Virus record (IMG/VR): IMGVR_UViG_3300025459_000003
Location: 93,657-157,656 of that record
Source of the DNA: a virus
Reading direction: 5' to 3' (one strand)
Length of the DNA stretch: 64,000 nucleotides
This document shows, one piece after another, positions 1-9,062 of the stretch. Position 1 is the first letter of the stretch; each line of letters begins with the position of its first letter. The notes beneath the pieces are model-generated. The model had not been told where the DNA came from, ran no database searches, and saw only the letters and a list, made by a program, of their open reading frames with translations. The translations under genes and the position numbers were made by a program.

Positions 1-791
1 GGACCACCGCCACCGTCGTCGGATTCGAAGAAACCTACCATGGCCGCCTCCTTGGGCGGGCACCAGGAGTGTACGTCAACGAATTCTGGGTCAGGCTCCG
101 CTTCGCTGACGGGAAGGAGCACACCGAGTTCGCCGGGCGCATCGAGCTGGCCGACAAGGAGGAGTCCGAAAGGCGGATTGCCGCCTACCGGGAGGCGCTG
201 CGGCTCGACCCCGACTATTGGAAAGGCACCCAGCAGCGTCTACGGGACCTTCCGGAGACGCCGTTCTGGGAGATGGACTGGGTCAGGGCAGCCAGGACGT
301 CGGGGGTGGTGAGCATCTACGAGCACATGCCCCCCAGTTGCAGGCCCGAAATACTCCAGGTCGTGGGCATCGACTACCACCACCTTGCCACGAAATGCCT
401 GGACGGCTCCAAGTTCCCAGCCTACCGGATTTCGAGCAAGGTCGGGGCGGGATGGGACACCTCGGCCAAGGATGACGACCTCGTCCTGGAGGAAAGGGGG
501 CCGGTCTGGAAGTACTACCACAAGGAGCCCCTCAGCTTTTCCTCCCTCAAGGAGGAGGGCAACTTCTTCGACTGGGTCGGAGAGGCCGAGGAGGTCCGGA
601 ACCCGACCACCGGCCAGTACGCATGGACGAAGGAAGAGGCGCTGGAGGCCATACGAAAGGGCGTCGCCCACGGGTTTTCCGCCTCGAACGGCCTTTTTGG
701 GGACGGTCCCTACATCAGCGTCAAGCGGTTCAAGGACCCCGGGCTGGGCGCGAGGATCGCAATCGCCACGCTGGAGGGCTTCAGGGAATAA
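1..791 (+). CDS. Hypothetical protein, 5' end outside window
   Basis: The frame is open from position 3 to the TAA at 789-791, so the gene probably begins upstream. An internal GTG at 69 is the first start codon in the window, but the AGGAG before it abuts the codon, too close for a ribosome site. The product is soluble, with many charged and aromatic residues and no signal peptide or membrane segment. I do not recognise the family. Confidence 0.75.
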   Translation, partial: TTATVVGFEETYHGRLLGRAPGVYVNEFWVRLRFADGKEHTEFAGRIELADKEESERRIAAYREALRLDPDYWKGTQQRLRDLPETPFWEMDWVRAARTSGVVSIYEHMPPSCRPEILQVVGIDYHHLATKCLDGSKFPAYRISSKVGAGWDTSAKDDDLVLEERGPVWKYYHKEPLSFSSLKEEGNFFDWVGEAEEVRNPTTGQYAWTKEEALEAIRKGVAHGFSASNGLFGDGPYISVKRFKDPGLGARIAIATLEGFRE

Positions 792-1137
792 AGAATCGGG
801 AGCATACACCAAAATGACAATTGGAATGAACAATGCCAAGAGTTCCGCTCCGGCGAACCTAGTGCTTCCAAAAGCAACCAAGGCCCCCAAAGCCATTGGT
901 AAATCTGTGTCCGTAACCTTAAATGTTGAACTGCGGATACTTATTTTGACTACGGGTTCATGCCCAACGGGCTTTCAGAAGTCCAGATAAGGTAGGGATA
1001 AGCCATGTGCCAGCTTTGACCGCAGGCGGCAGCGGCGGTCGCCGCAGGGACGGGGATGGCGATGGTCTGGTGGAAGCACTGGGCATACAAGGCGCTGGGC
1101 CTCCTGAGGCTGGCCAGGTCGTGGGCGAGGGGACTGC
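792..1137. other. Intergenic region, no clear gene
   Basis: No convincing gene in about 345 bases. A 33-codon ORF from ATG 1056 to TAG 1157 would give a Trp/Arg-rich peptide; it has only a weak upstream AGGG and is not called. TTTTGACTACGG at 944-955 matches the spacer of the strong promoter at 17547, but no -10 follows at a proper distance. Confidence 0.5.
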
Positions 1138-1395
1138 ATGGGACAAAGCAAAGTTAGCTTGCGGAAGCTGACCATAGTCGAACGGCTATGGATATGGGTC
1201 TTTTTGTGCAGGAGCCATGCTTGGGGGAAACCGAAAACCCTCGGATGTGTGCCCTACCCGGCCCCGTTCGATTCCCAACAGTCATGCGAAAAGTGCGCAT
1301 CTATGCGCCTTTACGATTTCAAGTCCATGCGACCCGGACCGTGTTTTGACCTTTCCTACAACGCAGAGGGATGGGATGGACTATGGCTCAAATAA
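1138..1395 (+). CDS. Small hypothetical protein with Cys pairs
   Basis: An 85-codon ORF with GAGGGG six bases before its ATG. The product has a hydrophobic stretch near residues 17-25 (LWIWVFLC) and a CEKC pair near residue 51. It overlaps the next gene by 13 bases, as is common here. Coding status is plausible but not certain: codon use is less GC-rich at third positions than in neighbours. Confidence 0.45.
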   Translation: MGQSKVSLRKLTIVERLWIWVFLCRSHAWGKPKTLGCVPYPAPFDSQQSCEKCASMRLYDFKSMRPGPCFDLSYNAEGWDGLWLK

Positions 1396-1982
1396 AGGAC
1401 TCTAGCACAAACCGCAGCCGGTTCGTTATGCATTACCTGCTCAACGACTTCCAGGATTCGTCAGCGGAGTTCACGGTGAAGCTCGCCGGAATCCTGAAGG
1501 AGCACTTTCCCAGGGACCTGTTCTTCCAAGGGGGGATTCCCTACCCTGCGGGCTTCGTTCCGGGAAAATGGCCCTTCCCGCCCGCCTCGATAGCCATGCC
1601 CCCGGGCGTCGCCCCCCATTCTTTGCTGATCGGGATCGGGACCGGCGGGAACGTGGCATGCGAGATGCAGGACGATTCGAGGTTCTCGGGTGTCTCCGTG
1701 TTCGCCGTTTCCATGCCTTCCGGGATCGACACCCATCCAGGAAAGGGTTCCCGCGTCGACCTGAAGGGCTCCCGCGACGGGACGTACGGCCCTTCCGTGC
1801 TGCTGCGGCACCACAGAACCCCCAACCCCAATTCCATCCAGATATACCTCCTGCCGTGCCTGGCCCACGGGCCCGGGCTTGCTGCATACGCCATAGCCTA
1901 CCTGATCGGGGAGTACCTGATGCGGGAGGACATATGCGACTCCGTCATGGCGATAAGCGGCGTCTCCCCTTCCTCTCCATAA
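1383..1982 (+). CDS. Hypothetical protein
   Basis: About 199 residues, not recognised. The ATG at 1383 is preferred over the in-frame ATG at 1371 because AGAGGG (1365-1370) is suitably spaced only from 1383. The product is soluble, rich in Gly/Pro in its first half, with an alanine-rich helix near the C-terminus (about residues 155-190). A promoter for the next gene starts five bases after the stop. Confidence 0.7.
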   Translation: MAQIKDSSTNRSRFVMHYLLNDFQDSSAEFTVKLAGILKEHFPRDLFFQGGIPYPAGFVPGKWPFPPASIAMPPGVAPHSLLIGIGTGGNVACEMQDDSRFSGVSVFAVSMPSGIDTHPGKGSRVDLKGSRDGTYGPSVLLRHHRTPNPNSIQIYLLPCLAHGPGLAAYAIAYLIGEYLMREDICDSVMAISGVSPSSP

Positions 1983-1986
1983 TCCC

Positions 1987-2015
1987 TTGCCAAAGGCATC
2001 CGAGAAAGGTATAAT
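1987..2015 (+). promoter_or_regulatory. Sigma70-type promoter, predicted leaderless
   Basis: TTGCCA at 1987-1992, a 17-base spacer and a perfect TATAAT at 2010-2015. The predicted start site falls on the A of the ATG at 2022, so the transcript may lack a 5' leader. Confidence 0.75.
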
Positions 2016-2021
2016 ATGGGC

Positions 2022-2537
2022 ATGGAAACCCATCCAAGACTGGCCACCCTGACCTACAAAGGCCGGTGCTACGACGCCGGGGAGGGGGGAGGGGTTTGGT
2101 GCGGGCTCTGCGGCAGGCCTTCCGGTAGGCTCGTCTTCATACTCAAGGGTCCCTTCGGGAATGCGCCCATAGGGAAGTGCTGCTTCGAAATCTTCAAGGC
2201 CGCCAATCCGGGAATCCATTCCGCCCTCAAGGCGAGCCAAGCCTTCCTGGAAGGGGTGGCATGGGCCTCCCACAGGGACGCCAGAAGGCAGGAAGCCATC
2301 GCCAGGACATGGGGCAAGGAGGCGGCGTGGAAGGCGCTTAAAAAGGCCGCCAGGAAGCGCATAGGGGAATACAGGAAGTTCTCCGGGGACCTGAAGTGGC
2401 TTCCCAAGCCGCTATTTGACCTTCAGGTGGAGCTGGGACGGAGGCCCCGCAAGGACTACAAGAGCCCCTCCTCCCTCTCCAGGTGGTACGACCGCCGCAA
2501 TTCCGCCCTCCGGGCGATATTGTTCCCGCCCGCCTGA
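2022..2537 (+). CDS. Hypothetical protein with Cys motif
   Basis: About 171 residues. CGLC near residue 27 and CC near residue 50 could bind a metal. The rest is helical and basic. The in-frame ATG at 2016 lies one base after the -10 box, so 2022 is more likely, and would make the mRNA leaderless. Family not recognised. Confidence 0.7.
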   Translation: METHPRLATLTYKGRCYDAGEGGGVWCGLCGRPSGRLVFILKGPFGNAPIGKCCFEIFKAANPGIHSALKASQAFLEGVAWASHRDARRQEAIARTWGKEAAWKALKKAARKRIGEYRKFSGDLKWLPKPLFDLQVELGRRPRKDYKSPSSLSRWYDRRNSALRAILFPPA

Positions 2538-2585
2538 CCAAAACCTGCGATATTAGTATCTTTAGCTAGAGGAAGGGAGACGGAC

Positions 2586-2885
2586 ATGGCCCTGAAGATG
2601 TACCTGCGGGTCAATGGGATGGAGATATCCAAGGCGTGGGTGCGCAACAAGCTTGAGGACGGCTGCCCCTTCGGGAGGCCCGAAGTGGTCATCGAAGTGC
2701 CGCCGACCGAGAGCATCCCGTCCCTGGGGGAGATAGCCCTCGACGAGAACCTCGTCCCGGGGATGCCCCGGTTCAGGGTGGAGGTGAGGTACGGGGATTA
2801 TGGGGACTGGAAGCTCGTGACCCTCCAGGAACTGGTCGTCATCCTGGCTTCCGGCGAGTCCCCGGGCCAAGAAGTAATGGCGTGA
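2586..2885 (+). CDS. Small hypothetical protein
   Basis: 99 residues with a clear site (GGAAGGGAGA) before the ATG. A soluble alpha/beta-like sequence of unknown function. Its TGA overlaps the GTG start of the next gene by four bases, implying translational coupling. A possible -10 (TATTAGTAT) lies near 2551. Confidence 0.7.
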   Translation: MALKMYLRVNGMEISKAWVRNKLEDGCPFGRPEVVIEVPPTESIPSLGEIALDENLVPGMPRFRVEVRYGDYGDWKLVTLQELVVILASGESPGQEVMA

Positions 2886-3193
2886 ACTTCGAAGCCATCA
2901 TGTTCCGCGACGACCAGGTCCCCGAGGACTACGACCTGGGCGAGCCGCCATCAGAACTATTGGCTCCTTTGGAAGGGGGATGGGACGGGGGTTGCGACGT
3001 GGGCATCTTTGACTTCCTGGAGGACGAGGAAGAACTGGACGACTCGGAGCCGACGGGCCACGAGGAGAGGGACGACGACTACCTCCTGGAGGAACTCGAA
3101 GTCGGCGAGGACGGGCACATCGTAGGGCACCGGAAGCGGAAGAAGAAAGAGGAAGAGGCGGAAGACTCGGTATTTTGTTGGTGGGATGAATGA
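2882..3193 (+). CDS. Small acidic protein
   Basis: 103 residues starting at GTG, coupled by GTGA to the gene before. Strongly acidic (runs of Asp/Glu around residues 48-68), then a short Lys/Arg/Glu tract and a tryptophan-rich tail. Such acidic phage proteins often bind nucleic-acid-binding partners or act as DNA mimics, but that is only a guess. It overlaps the helicase gene by eight bases. Confidence 0.65.
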   Translation: MNFEAIMFRDDQVPEDYDLGEPPSELLAPLEGGWDGGCDVGIFDFLEDEEELDDSEPTGHEERDDDYLLEELEVGEDGHIVGHRKRKKKEEEAEDSVFCWWDE

Positions 3194-5159
3194 CGAACGG
3201 ACAGCCTGCCCCCTCGTAACGGAATACACCAGCCAGCTTGGGATAGACCCCAAAACCCTTGAAAAACTATACCTTGTCCGCAAGTGGGACGTCCGCGACG
3301 ACAATCCCATCCCGTTCAAATGGCCCTCCCTGCTCCGCACGAAAATCCTCAACCTCGACACCGAGAAGGAGGAGGAGCCCCTCGTCCTGAGGCAATACCA
3401 ACTACAGGCGATCCACCACCTCGTCAGGATGAACCGGTTCCTGGTGGGCGACAGCGTGGGCCTCAGGAAGACCAGCGACGCCATCGCCGCCGCTTGCTGG
3501 CTGAAGGACAGAATCCAGGAACTCAAGGTGCTGGTGGTGACGACAAAGTCGACGACGTACCAATGGTTCGACGAGGTGCGCCGGTTCAGCCTCCTCCGCC
3601 CGTTCGTCATGCGCGACCGCTACCGGGGGCTGAAGGGCTCCGAGGCGAGGTACCAGCAGCTCCGCGATTTCCTGGCCGGCGTCAAGAAGGACGTGCTCAT
3701 CGCCAAGTACTCCTCCATGATCGGCACCCGCAAGAGGATAGAGGGAAAGTTCGACGAGGACGGGATGCCGGTAAGGAACAAAAGGGAGGCGGTCTCCAGG
3801 GAGATCAGGACGTTCGCCGAGATACTCAAGGCGGACGGGCACCGGGTCGCCCTGATATTCGACGAGGCCCACCGGTTCAAGACGCCCGGCACGCAGACTC
3901 GCGCCCTGGTGATATACCTCAACAGACCATGCCGCTGGGCATGGGGGCTCACCGGCACCGCCATGAAGAACTCCCTGGACGAGTTCTACGCGGCGATAAG
4001 CGCCCTCGGCGTCAGGCCGTTCGGGAACATGTGGGAGTTCGGGGAGGAGTTCTGCATATTCCACAAGCAGTACGTCGGCAACGGCATCAACAAGCGGGTC
4101 CTGGACGGGTACAAGAACGTCGACAAGTTCAAGAGGGGGATACGCCCGTTCTACCTCGGCCGGAGCCAGGCGCAGGTCAAGGAGCCGCTGCCGGTCCTCG
4201 ACACCACCTACCATCCCGTGGACCTGGACGACAGGCAGGCAAAGTTGCTCCTGGAGGACATACCCTCCGGGGCATACGTCCTCCCGCCCTCCCTGATTAG
4301 GGTGCACGGAGAGGTGTTCGAGAAGGAGCGGAATCCCAGCAACGCGATGACGATGCTGAGCGTCCAGCAGCTCATCGCCAACCATTGGGCGCTCATAGAC
4401 CCGTCCGACGAAAAGCGGTTCTTCTCCCCCGTGCTCTCGCCCAAGGAGGAGGCGCTGCTCGACCTCCTGGATGGTGACCTGAAGGGGGAGAAGGTAATCG
4501 TCTTCACGAAGTTCCTGAGGCACATCAACCGCCTGGATCGCCTTACCCAGGCTGGCAAGTTCACCTCCCGCAGGTTCCTCCGCATAACGGGCCCCGAGGG
4601 CGAAAAGCGGAGGAACGCGGCCAAGCGCCTCTTCCAGGAGAGCCCGGATCACGACCTGATATTCATCAATGCGGCCGGCATCGAGGGCCTCAACCTCCAG
4701 CAGGCGGCCCACATGGTGTGCCTGGACCTGCCGTGGTCGTGGGGGGACCTCCTCCAACTCGTGGGCAGGATGGTGAGGTCCGCCTCCCCCCACACCACCT
4801 GCACCCTCCACATCCTCGTGGCCAGGGGCACGGTGGACGAGTACACGATAGACGTCCTGAAGGGCAAGAAGGGCGTGTTCGACGTGATCCTCGGGGAGAG
4901 CCACAGCGGGGGGCTGCTCGGGGAGGGCGGGGAGCTGGACCTCGAAAGCGGCATGGAATGCGGGACCGACGAGGAGTTCAAGCTGGAGATGCTGCGCAAG
5001 GCACACAAGCGCACCACCTCGATGAAGCGGTTCCTGGAGGGGGACCTCATCCTGGAGGCCAGGTCCGGGGACCAATACCTCATGGGGTTCGAGAAAAAAG
5101 GACGGGAAGACGGTAATAAGGCAGCATGGGCAGCCGTGGAGGAGGATGGCGAGCTATGA
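3186..5159 (+). CDS. SNF2/DEAH-box superfamily 2 helicase
   Basis: 657 residues with two RecA-like lobes. Motif I is GDSVGLRKT (about residues 88-96), motif II DEAH (about 225), motif III-like GLTGTAM (about 259), and the C-terminal lobe has a QLVGRMVRSAS motif VI (about 525). Layout matches SNF2-type ATP-dependent DNA translocases, which phages use in replication, recombination or as anti-defence factors. Oddly, motif I reads GLRKT where the family normally has GLGKT, so an Arg replaces the Gly before the catalytic Lys. Confidence 0.9.
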   Translation: MNDERTACPLVTEYTSQLGIDPKTLEKLYLVRKWDVRDDNPIPFKWPSLLRTKILNLDTEKEEEPLVLRQYQLQAIHHLVRMNRFLVGDSVGLRKTSDAIAAACWLKDRIQELKVLVVTTKSTTYQWFDEVRRFSLLRPFVMRDRYRGLKGSEARYQQLRDFLAGVKKDVLIAKYSSMIGTRKRIEGKFDEDGMPVRNKREAVSREIRTFAEILKADGHRVALIFDEAHRFKTPGTQTRALVIYLNRPCRWAWGLTGTAMKNSLDEFYAAISALGVRPFGNMWEFGEEFCIFHKQYVGNGINKRVLDGYKNVDKFKRGIRPFYLGRSQAQVKEPLPVLDTTYHPVDLDDRQAKLLLEDIPSGAYVLPPSLIRVHGEVFEKERNPSNAMTMLSVQQLIANHWALIDPSDEKRFFSPVLSPKEEALLDLLDGDLKGEKVIVFTKFLRHINRLDRLTQAGKFTSRRFLRITGPEGEKRRNAAKRLFQESPDHDLIFINAAGIEGLNLQQAAHMVCLDLPWSWGDLLQLVGRMVRSASPHTTCTLHILVARGTVDEYTIDVLKGKKGVFDVILGESHSGGLLGEGGELDLESGMECGTDEEFKLEMLRKAHKRTTSMKRFLEGDLILEARSGDQYLMGFEKKGREDGNKAAWAAVEEDGEL

Positions 5160-5214
5160 GCATGCGAAACGTGCCGGACACAGCCCCAAGGCAGTCCCGA
5201 AGGAGAGGAACGAC

Positions 5215-5529
5215 ATGGGAAACCTGATCATCCAGTCGGTGACGATAAGCATCGAACTAGCGGACAAGGAGTACGGGAACGGGATTGGCAGGTTCCTGAA
5301 CCTGAAGGGCTCCTACCAGGACGGCGTGACGCTGGAGGGCGTCGGCTCCGTTATCGAGGACTCCCTCGACATGTTTCTGGCCGCATGGAAATCCTTGCTG
5401 TGCAGCAAGTTCGCCCATGGATGCATGGGCGGAAAAGACCTCAAGGCAAAGTTCGAGGATGCCGTTGCAAAGACGGAAAAGGTAAAGAGCTACCTGAGGA
5501 GGGTGGATGGACAGCAACCCGGTGCTTGA
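5215..5529 (+). CDS. Hypothetical protein
   Basis: 104 residues. The start at 5215 is preferred because AAGGAGAGG lies just upstream; the in-frame ATG at 5146 would overlap the helicase end and has no such site. The N-terminus is beta-rich (LIIQSVTISIEL), the rest helical. Unknown function; it overlaps the next gene by 23 bases. Confidence 0.7.
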   Translation: MGNLIIQSVTISIELADKEYGNGIGRFLNLKGSYQDGVTLEGVGSVIEDSLDMFLAAWKSLLCSKFAHGCMGGKDLKAKFEDAVAKTEKVKSYLRRVDGQQPGA

Positions 5530-6328
5530 GGCGCTCAAGGCGGAGTCCCTTCTGGAGGGCTCCCACGTCCTCGGGCAGATCGCAAAGATAAGGTGGGAGC
5601 TTTCCTACACGTCTAACGGGGACGCGGTGTCGTACGACGACCTGTATGCCCGGCTGGCGGCCGAGGTGGACGCCCTGCCCAGGCTCGGCCTGGACCTCAG
5701 CGTTGCCCCGGGGACTGAGGGTCAATACACCGTCCAGCTCACCATGGCGATGGAGAAGGTTGCGGACGACTGCGAGCGGGTGTCCCAGCTCATAAGCAAC
5801 TTTGAGTCCAGAGTGTGTGATGCCGCAGGAAAGCTGAAAAGGCTCCACGGGGAGTTCGAGGCGTGGTATGCGCTTGCCGCCAACCAGGTCGTCAACGACC
5901 TAGCCCAGCCCAGGGCCCGCCTGTCCTCGCTTCAGGTCAACCGCCTTGCGGACTCCGAGTTCTCCCGCCTGATAGGCGGCCTCGACGTGACGCTGGGCAG
6001 CATGCTCAGCGCCGTGAAGCTCCTCAAGATGGAGATCAAGGAGCACAAGAAGACGCAGATGGAAAAGTACTCCCTGGGCAAGGACCAAGTGAACGCCGCA
6101 TGGACCAGCCAGATGCCCCTGTTCAACGACGGGGACGACATCTCCAGGGACGACCCGGGCAGGCTCCTGGACAGGAAGGCGCTCGAAACGGAGGAGGAAG
6201 TGCCGGACGACCTACCGGCCTACGTGTCGTCACCCGCGGCGTCGCCCCCCGTCGAGGTCAAGGGGACGTTCTTCAAGGCCGGGACCCCCAGGCCAACGCA
6301 TCTCATAGAGGAGGATGTCCATGCCTAA
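5507..6328 (+). CDS. Helical hypothetical protein
   Basis: 273 residues, long helices between about residues 80 and 200 (likely coiled coil), followed by an acidic, Pro-rich tail. The charged helical core with a WY pair loosely resembles phage recombination mediators of the UvsY type, but the match is by eye only. It lies in a run of DNA-metabolism genes. Confidence 0.7.
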   Translation: MDSNPVLEALKAESLLEGSHVLGQIAKIRWELSYTSNGDAVSYDDLYARLAAEVDALPRLGLDLSVAPGTEGQYTVQLTMAMEKVADDCERVSQLISNFESRVCDAAGKLKRLHGEFEAWYALAANQVVNDLAQPRARLSSLQVNRLADSEFSRLIGGLDVTLGSMLSAVKLLKMEIKEHKKTQMEKYSLGKDQVNAAWTSQMPLFNDGDDISRDDPGRLLDRKALETEEEVPDDLPAYVSSPAASPPVEVKGTFFKAGTPRPTHLIEEDVHA

Positions 6329-6560
6329 GGCAAAGTTGGGCAAGAAAGCAATGCCCAGTCGCCGTCCCTTCCAGGACGACCCCGGGAAATGGAGAAGGAC
6401 CCGGCCCTACTTGGAGATGTGGAGCTGCCCGGAGGGCATACCGGCACGACTGATGCATCGGGAACTCAAAACCCTGACTTCGGGCCTTTCCGACGACCAA
6501 GCAGTGACCTTCCACTTCGTGGTCTGCCAGATGCCCCCGTTTTTGGGTGTCGTGCGATAG
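6321..6560 (+). CDS. Small hypothetical protein
   Basis: 79 residues. AGAGGAGG at 6307-6314 is well placed for the ATG at 6321 but overlaps the alternative ATG at 6315. Basic N-terminus, one Cys pair far apart, no recognised domain. Overlaps the preceding gene by eight bases. Confidence 0.6.
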   Translation: MPKAKLGKKAMPSRRPFQDDPGKWRRTRPYLEMWSCPEGIPARLMHRELKTLTSGLSDDQAVTFHFVVCQMPPFLGVVR

Positions 6561-6583
6561 GAAGAATCCGAAAGGAGCGGGCG

Positions 6584-6832
6584 ATGTACTGCGAAAACTG
6601 CAAAAGCATAGTAGTGTGGAATTTCTGCTCCACGTGCGGGAGGAAGGGCCCGAAACCATGGGACGTCCGCTGCCCACGCTGTGGGATAGGATGGAGCGCT
6701 TTGCCTTCAAAGGTCTACTGCGCAAACTGCGGCTGGAAGCTCGACGAGCCATACACCCCCCCTCCGTCCGGGCTCAGGTCGCTGATGGACCGGCTGATCA
6801 AGTCCTTCAACCCAGACTATGGTAAAGATTGA
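6584..6832 (+). CDS. Double zinc-ribbon protein
   Basis: 82 residues with four CxxC pairs (CENC, CSTC, CPRC, CANC) in the first 48 residues, enough for two zinc ribbons. The family is often a nucleic-acid or protein interaction module. AAAGGAGCGG precedes the ATG. Overlaps the next gene by 14 bases. Confidence 0.75.
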   Translation: MYCENCKSIVVWNFCSTCGRKGPKPWDVRCPRCGIGWSALPSKVYCANCGWKLDEPYTPPPSGLRSLMDRLIKSFNPDYGKD

Positions 6833-7307
6833 GGTAGACCCCGGTTTCCGGGGGCCCACGATTGCCGAGCTTGAGCCCGTCGTCCAGGACATACCGGACG
6901 ATCCCCTCAGGGTGAGATGGGGAGGGACGAGGGAGGAAACCAAGCTCCTGGAGTCCCACGGGAACAGGAACTTCGTGCTGTGCGTGGCGGGGATGGAGGA
7001 GATGGGCGCGGCGGCGGGGATGCTCGGTGCCGCCCTCCAGATGGAGGGAAGGATCCTGGGCGGAGGCGGGAACGCCCTGGCCAGCAAGAAGGCGTACAAC
7101 TGGAAGACGTTCTCCGAAGGCATAGGCCCCTCGGCGACCAGGAGCTTGGTGGTCAAGCTCGCCGCGGACTCCGTGCGGCAGGGGAAGCAGCCCGTGCTGG
7201 CGAGGGTGGCGGCGGACGTGCTCCTCGGGAAGGCGAGCCCGATGGACGCCGACGTCCTGATCCGCCTGCGCCCGGCAAGGCAAAGGCTGACCGGGGAGCC
7301 TGCATAG
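6819..7307 (+). CDS. Hypothetical protein
   Basis: 162 residues; Gly/Ala/Met-rich middle, then a charged helical C-terminal half. No signal peptide or clear motif. It ends in TAG one base before the next start codon, so the two are probably co-translated. Confidence 0.65.
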   Translation: MVKIEVDPGFRGPTIAELEPVVQDIPDDPLRVRWGGTREETKLLESHGNRNFVLCVAGMEEMGAAAGMLGAALQMEGRILGGGGNALASKKAYNWKTFSEGIGPSATRSLVVKLAADSVRQGKQPVLARVAADVLLGKASPMDADVLIRLRPARQRLTGEPA

Positions 7308-7308
7308 C

Positions 7309-8094
7309 ATGCGCAGGAAGATGGGCAAGAAACCCGAGGTGGGCTGGACGGAAAGGGACGTGGTGATCGCCCTGGCCAAGCGCTATCCCGACCCGGAATG
7401 GGCGTTCTTCCCCCAGGCCCGAAGCGGTACGGGATACATCAGTTCCCTGAGGACGGCGGATGCCATTGCAATGAACCTCTGGCCATCGAGGGGGATGGAG
7501 GTGCATGGCTTCGAGGTTAAGGTTAACCGCAGCGACTTCCTCAACGAATTGAGGAATCCCGAGAAGGCGGACTCCATAGCCCGCTATTGCGACCGTTGGT
7601 GGCTGGTCATAGCGGGAGGATATGGAGACGAGGAAGCTAATATCGTCCGTTCCGGGGAGCTTCCCCCCGCATGGGGCCTGCTGGTGATGCACGGGAACGT
7701 GCTGAAGTGCGACGTGGAGGCCCCCAAGCTGGAGGCCCTGCCGCTCGACCGGCACTTCGTGGCCTCCCTGCTCCGTAACCAGGCCCAGTGCCCGAACAAG
7801 GAATTGCGGGAAAAGTACGAAGAGGGACTGAAACAGGGCGAGGAGATGGCCAGGAGGGAATCCCGGAGGCTGCGGGAGGACGTGGAGAAGTTCGAGGCGG
7901 CATCGGGGATAAAGATGGCGGATTCGTGGAGTATTGGCAACGTAGGCAGGGCGGTGAAGGTCCTCACGGGGATGCGCTACGACGTGGCGCACATCCGGGA
8001 TTCAGCCGCCAGGGCGCAGACCATCGCCGACATGCTGAGGTCGATGGTGGATGACTCGGGGCTCGGGCCCCTCGCGGACAAGACGGAGGAATGA
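7309..8094 (+). CDS. MmcB-like PD-(D/E)XK nuclease-fold protein
   Basis: 261 residues. The N-terminal ~120 residues carry RTADAIAMNLWPSRG followed by HGFEVKVNRSDFLNEL and RYCDRWWLVIA. This is a widespread phage and bacterial family related to MmcB DNA-repair proteins with a restriction-endonuclease-like core (D at about 53, E-x-K at about 68-70). The C-terminal half is charged and helical. Likely acts on DNA in repair or recombination; catalytic activity is inferred from family resemblance. Confidence 0.75.
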   Translation: MRRKMGKKPEVGWTERDVVIALAKRYPDPEWAFFPQARSGTGYISSLRTADAIAMNLWPSRGMEVHGFEVKVNRSDFLNELRNPEKADSIARYCDRWWLVIAGGYGDEEANIVRSGELPPAWGLLVMHGNVLKCDVEAPKLEALPLDRHFVASLLRNQAQCPNKELREKYEEGLKQGEEMARRESRRLREDVEKFEAASGIKMADSWSIGNVGRAVKVLTGMRYDVAHIRDSAARAQTIADMLRSMVDDSGLGPLADKTEE

Positions 8095-8098
8095 TGCC

Positions 8099-8473
8099 AT
8101 GAACATCGGCTACGAAAGAAACGCCAAGAAAAGGGCTTCGGAGATGGTCGCCAAGCATGGCGTGCCGGTGTATTCGGAGCTGTCGCCGAACGAGCAAGTG
8201 CAGCAGGCGGGCTGCAAGCACGACAGTTGGCCGACCATCGTGGGCCCCGACCAGGAGTGCTGGGTCAAGGCCCGGGTTAGGACGGCCATGCGCGCCGCGC
8301 TGCTGATAAACAAATCGGCCAGCGTGAGGGCGGACGAGGACATCGTCCTCTGCGCCCTGGAGGGGGTGGCCAACGGGGCGGCAGTCGAGATAATCAGGAC
8401 GCTCGGCATGGAACCGGGGTTCGTGAACCTGCGCCGCCCGCCGGGCAGGTCAAGCCGAAGAATGGTTGGTTAA
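8099..8473 (+). CDS. Hypothetical protein
   Basis: 124 residues, helical with a conserved-looking centre around residues 55-105. Start chosen at 8099 because GGAGGAATGATGCC precedes it. No known domain recognised. Confidence 0.65.
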   Translation: MNIGYERNAKKRASEMVAKHGVPVYSELSPNEQVQQAGCKHDSWPTIVGPDQECWVKARVRTAMRAALLINKSASVRADEDIVLCALEGVANGAAVEIIRTLGMEPGFVNLRRPPGRSSRRMVG

Positions 8474-8480
8474 GCCGGAT

Positions 8481-8499
8481 CGCCAGCGCGACGCTGGCG
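8481..8499 (+). other. Intergenic perfect hairpin
   Basis: CGCCAGCG, loop CGA, CGCTGGCG. No T-run follows, so it is not an obvious intrinsic terminator; it could stabilise the upstream mRNA end. Confidence 0.5.
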
Positions 8500-8579
8500 G
8501 TAACCGCAGAAGGAAGGCTGGGCGACGGTGCTCCCGGAGGGCTTCGGCCAGCCATCTCAACATCGAAGGCATGTAACTT

Positions 8580-9056
8580 ATGTCAGAAAGAACCATAGTA
8601 AGCATGAACGACCAGATGAACCTCGACTTCATCGAGGGCATGACCAACCGCATGGAGACGGCCCTCTACTCCTATGGGGAGTACAAGGCGAACTACCTTG
8701 GCCGGTACAACAAGGAGTTCCTGAGGGACGTCAAGGCGGCCCTCGGCGGGATCGTCAAGAAATACAAGCGGGACAACCCGAGCACGACCGCCAACTGCAA
8801 TTCCGTGGTGGCCGCCATCGAGCGCCTGCTCCTCTACCTGGTCGGGGGCGACACCCGGAAGGGAACGGTGAAGGCCGGGAACACCGAATACCTCATGGAC
8901 TCCGCGAACCAGCTCATGATCGAGTTCTCGTTCCCGCAGGTCCCGAAGGCCGGGTTCGAGGCTGGCGATTCTTCGTCTTCCCCCGGGCTCGTGGGCCACC
9001 CCGAGAGGGAGGCCGAGGTGGCGGCCGGTCAGGTGTATCAAAGGCAGGGGGATTAG
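8580..9056 (+). CDS. Hypothetical protein
   Basis: 158 residues, mostly helical, with a low-complexity serine/acidic tail. The ATG at 8580 has only a weak AAGG upstream. Function unknown. It directly precedes the methyltransferase gene. Confidence 0.65.
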   Translation: MSERTIVSMNDQMNLDFIEGMTNRMETALYSYGEYKANYLGRYNKEFLRDVKAALGGIVKKYKRDNPSTTANCNSVVAAIERLLLYLVGGDTRKGTVKAGNTEYLMDSANQLMIEFSFPQVPKAGFEAGDSSSSPGLVGHPEREAEVAAGQVYQRQGD

Positions 9057-9062
9057 CGATTT

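Noticed and set aside
944-955. Third copy of the array promoter in the first gap
   Set aside because: Only 12 spacer bases match the promoter; no -10 at the right distance.
385-990. 201-codon plus-strand ORF overlapping the first gene and the gap
   Set aside because: Arg/Ser/Pro-rich out-of-frame translation of gene 1; its 3' extension (from ATG 814) lacks a ribosome site.
3402-5075. 557-codon minus-strand ORF opposite the helicase
   Set aside because: Shadow of the strongly supported helicase; long open minus frames are common here because of high GC. The same applies to the minus ORFs at 22144-23499 and 49588-51000.
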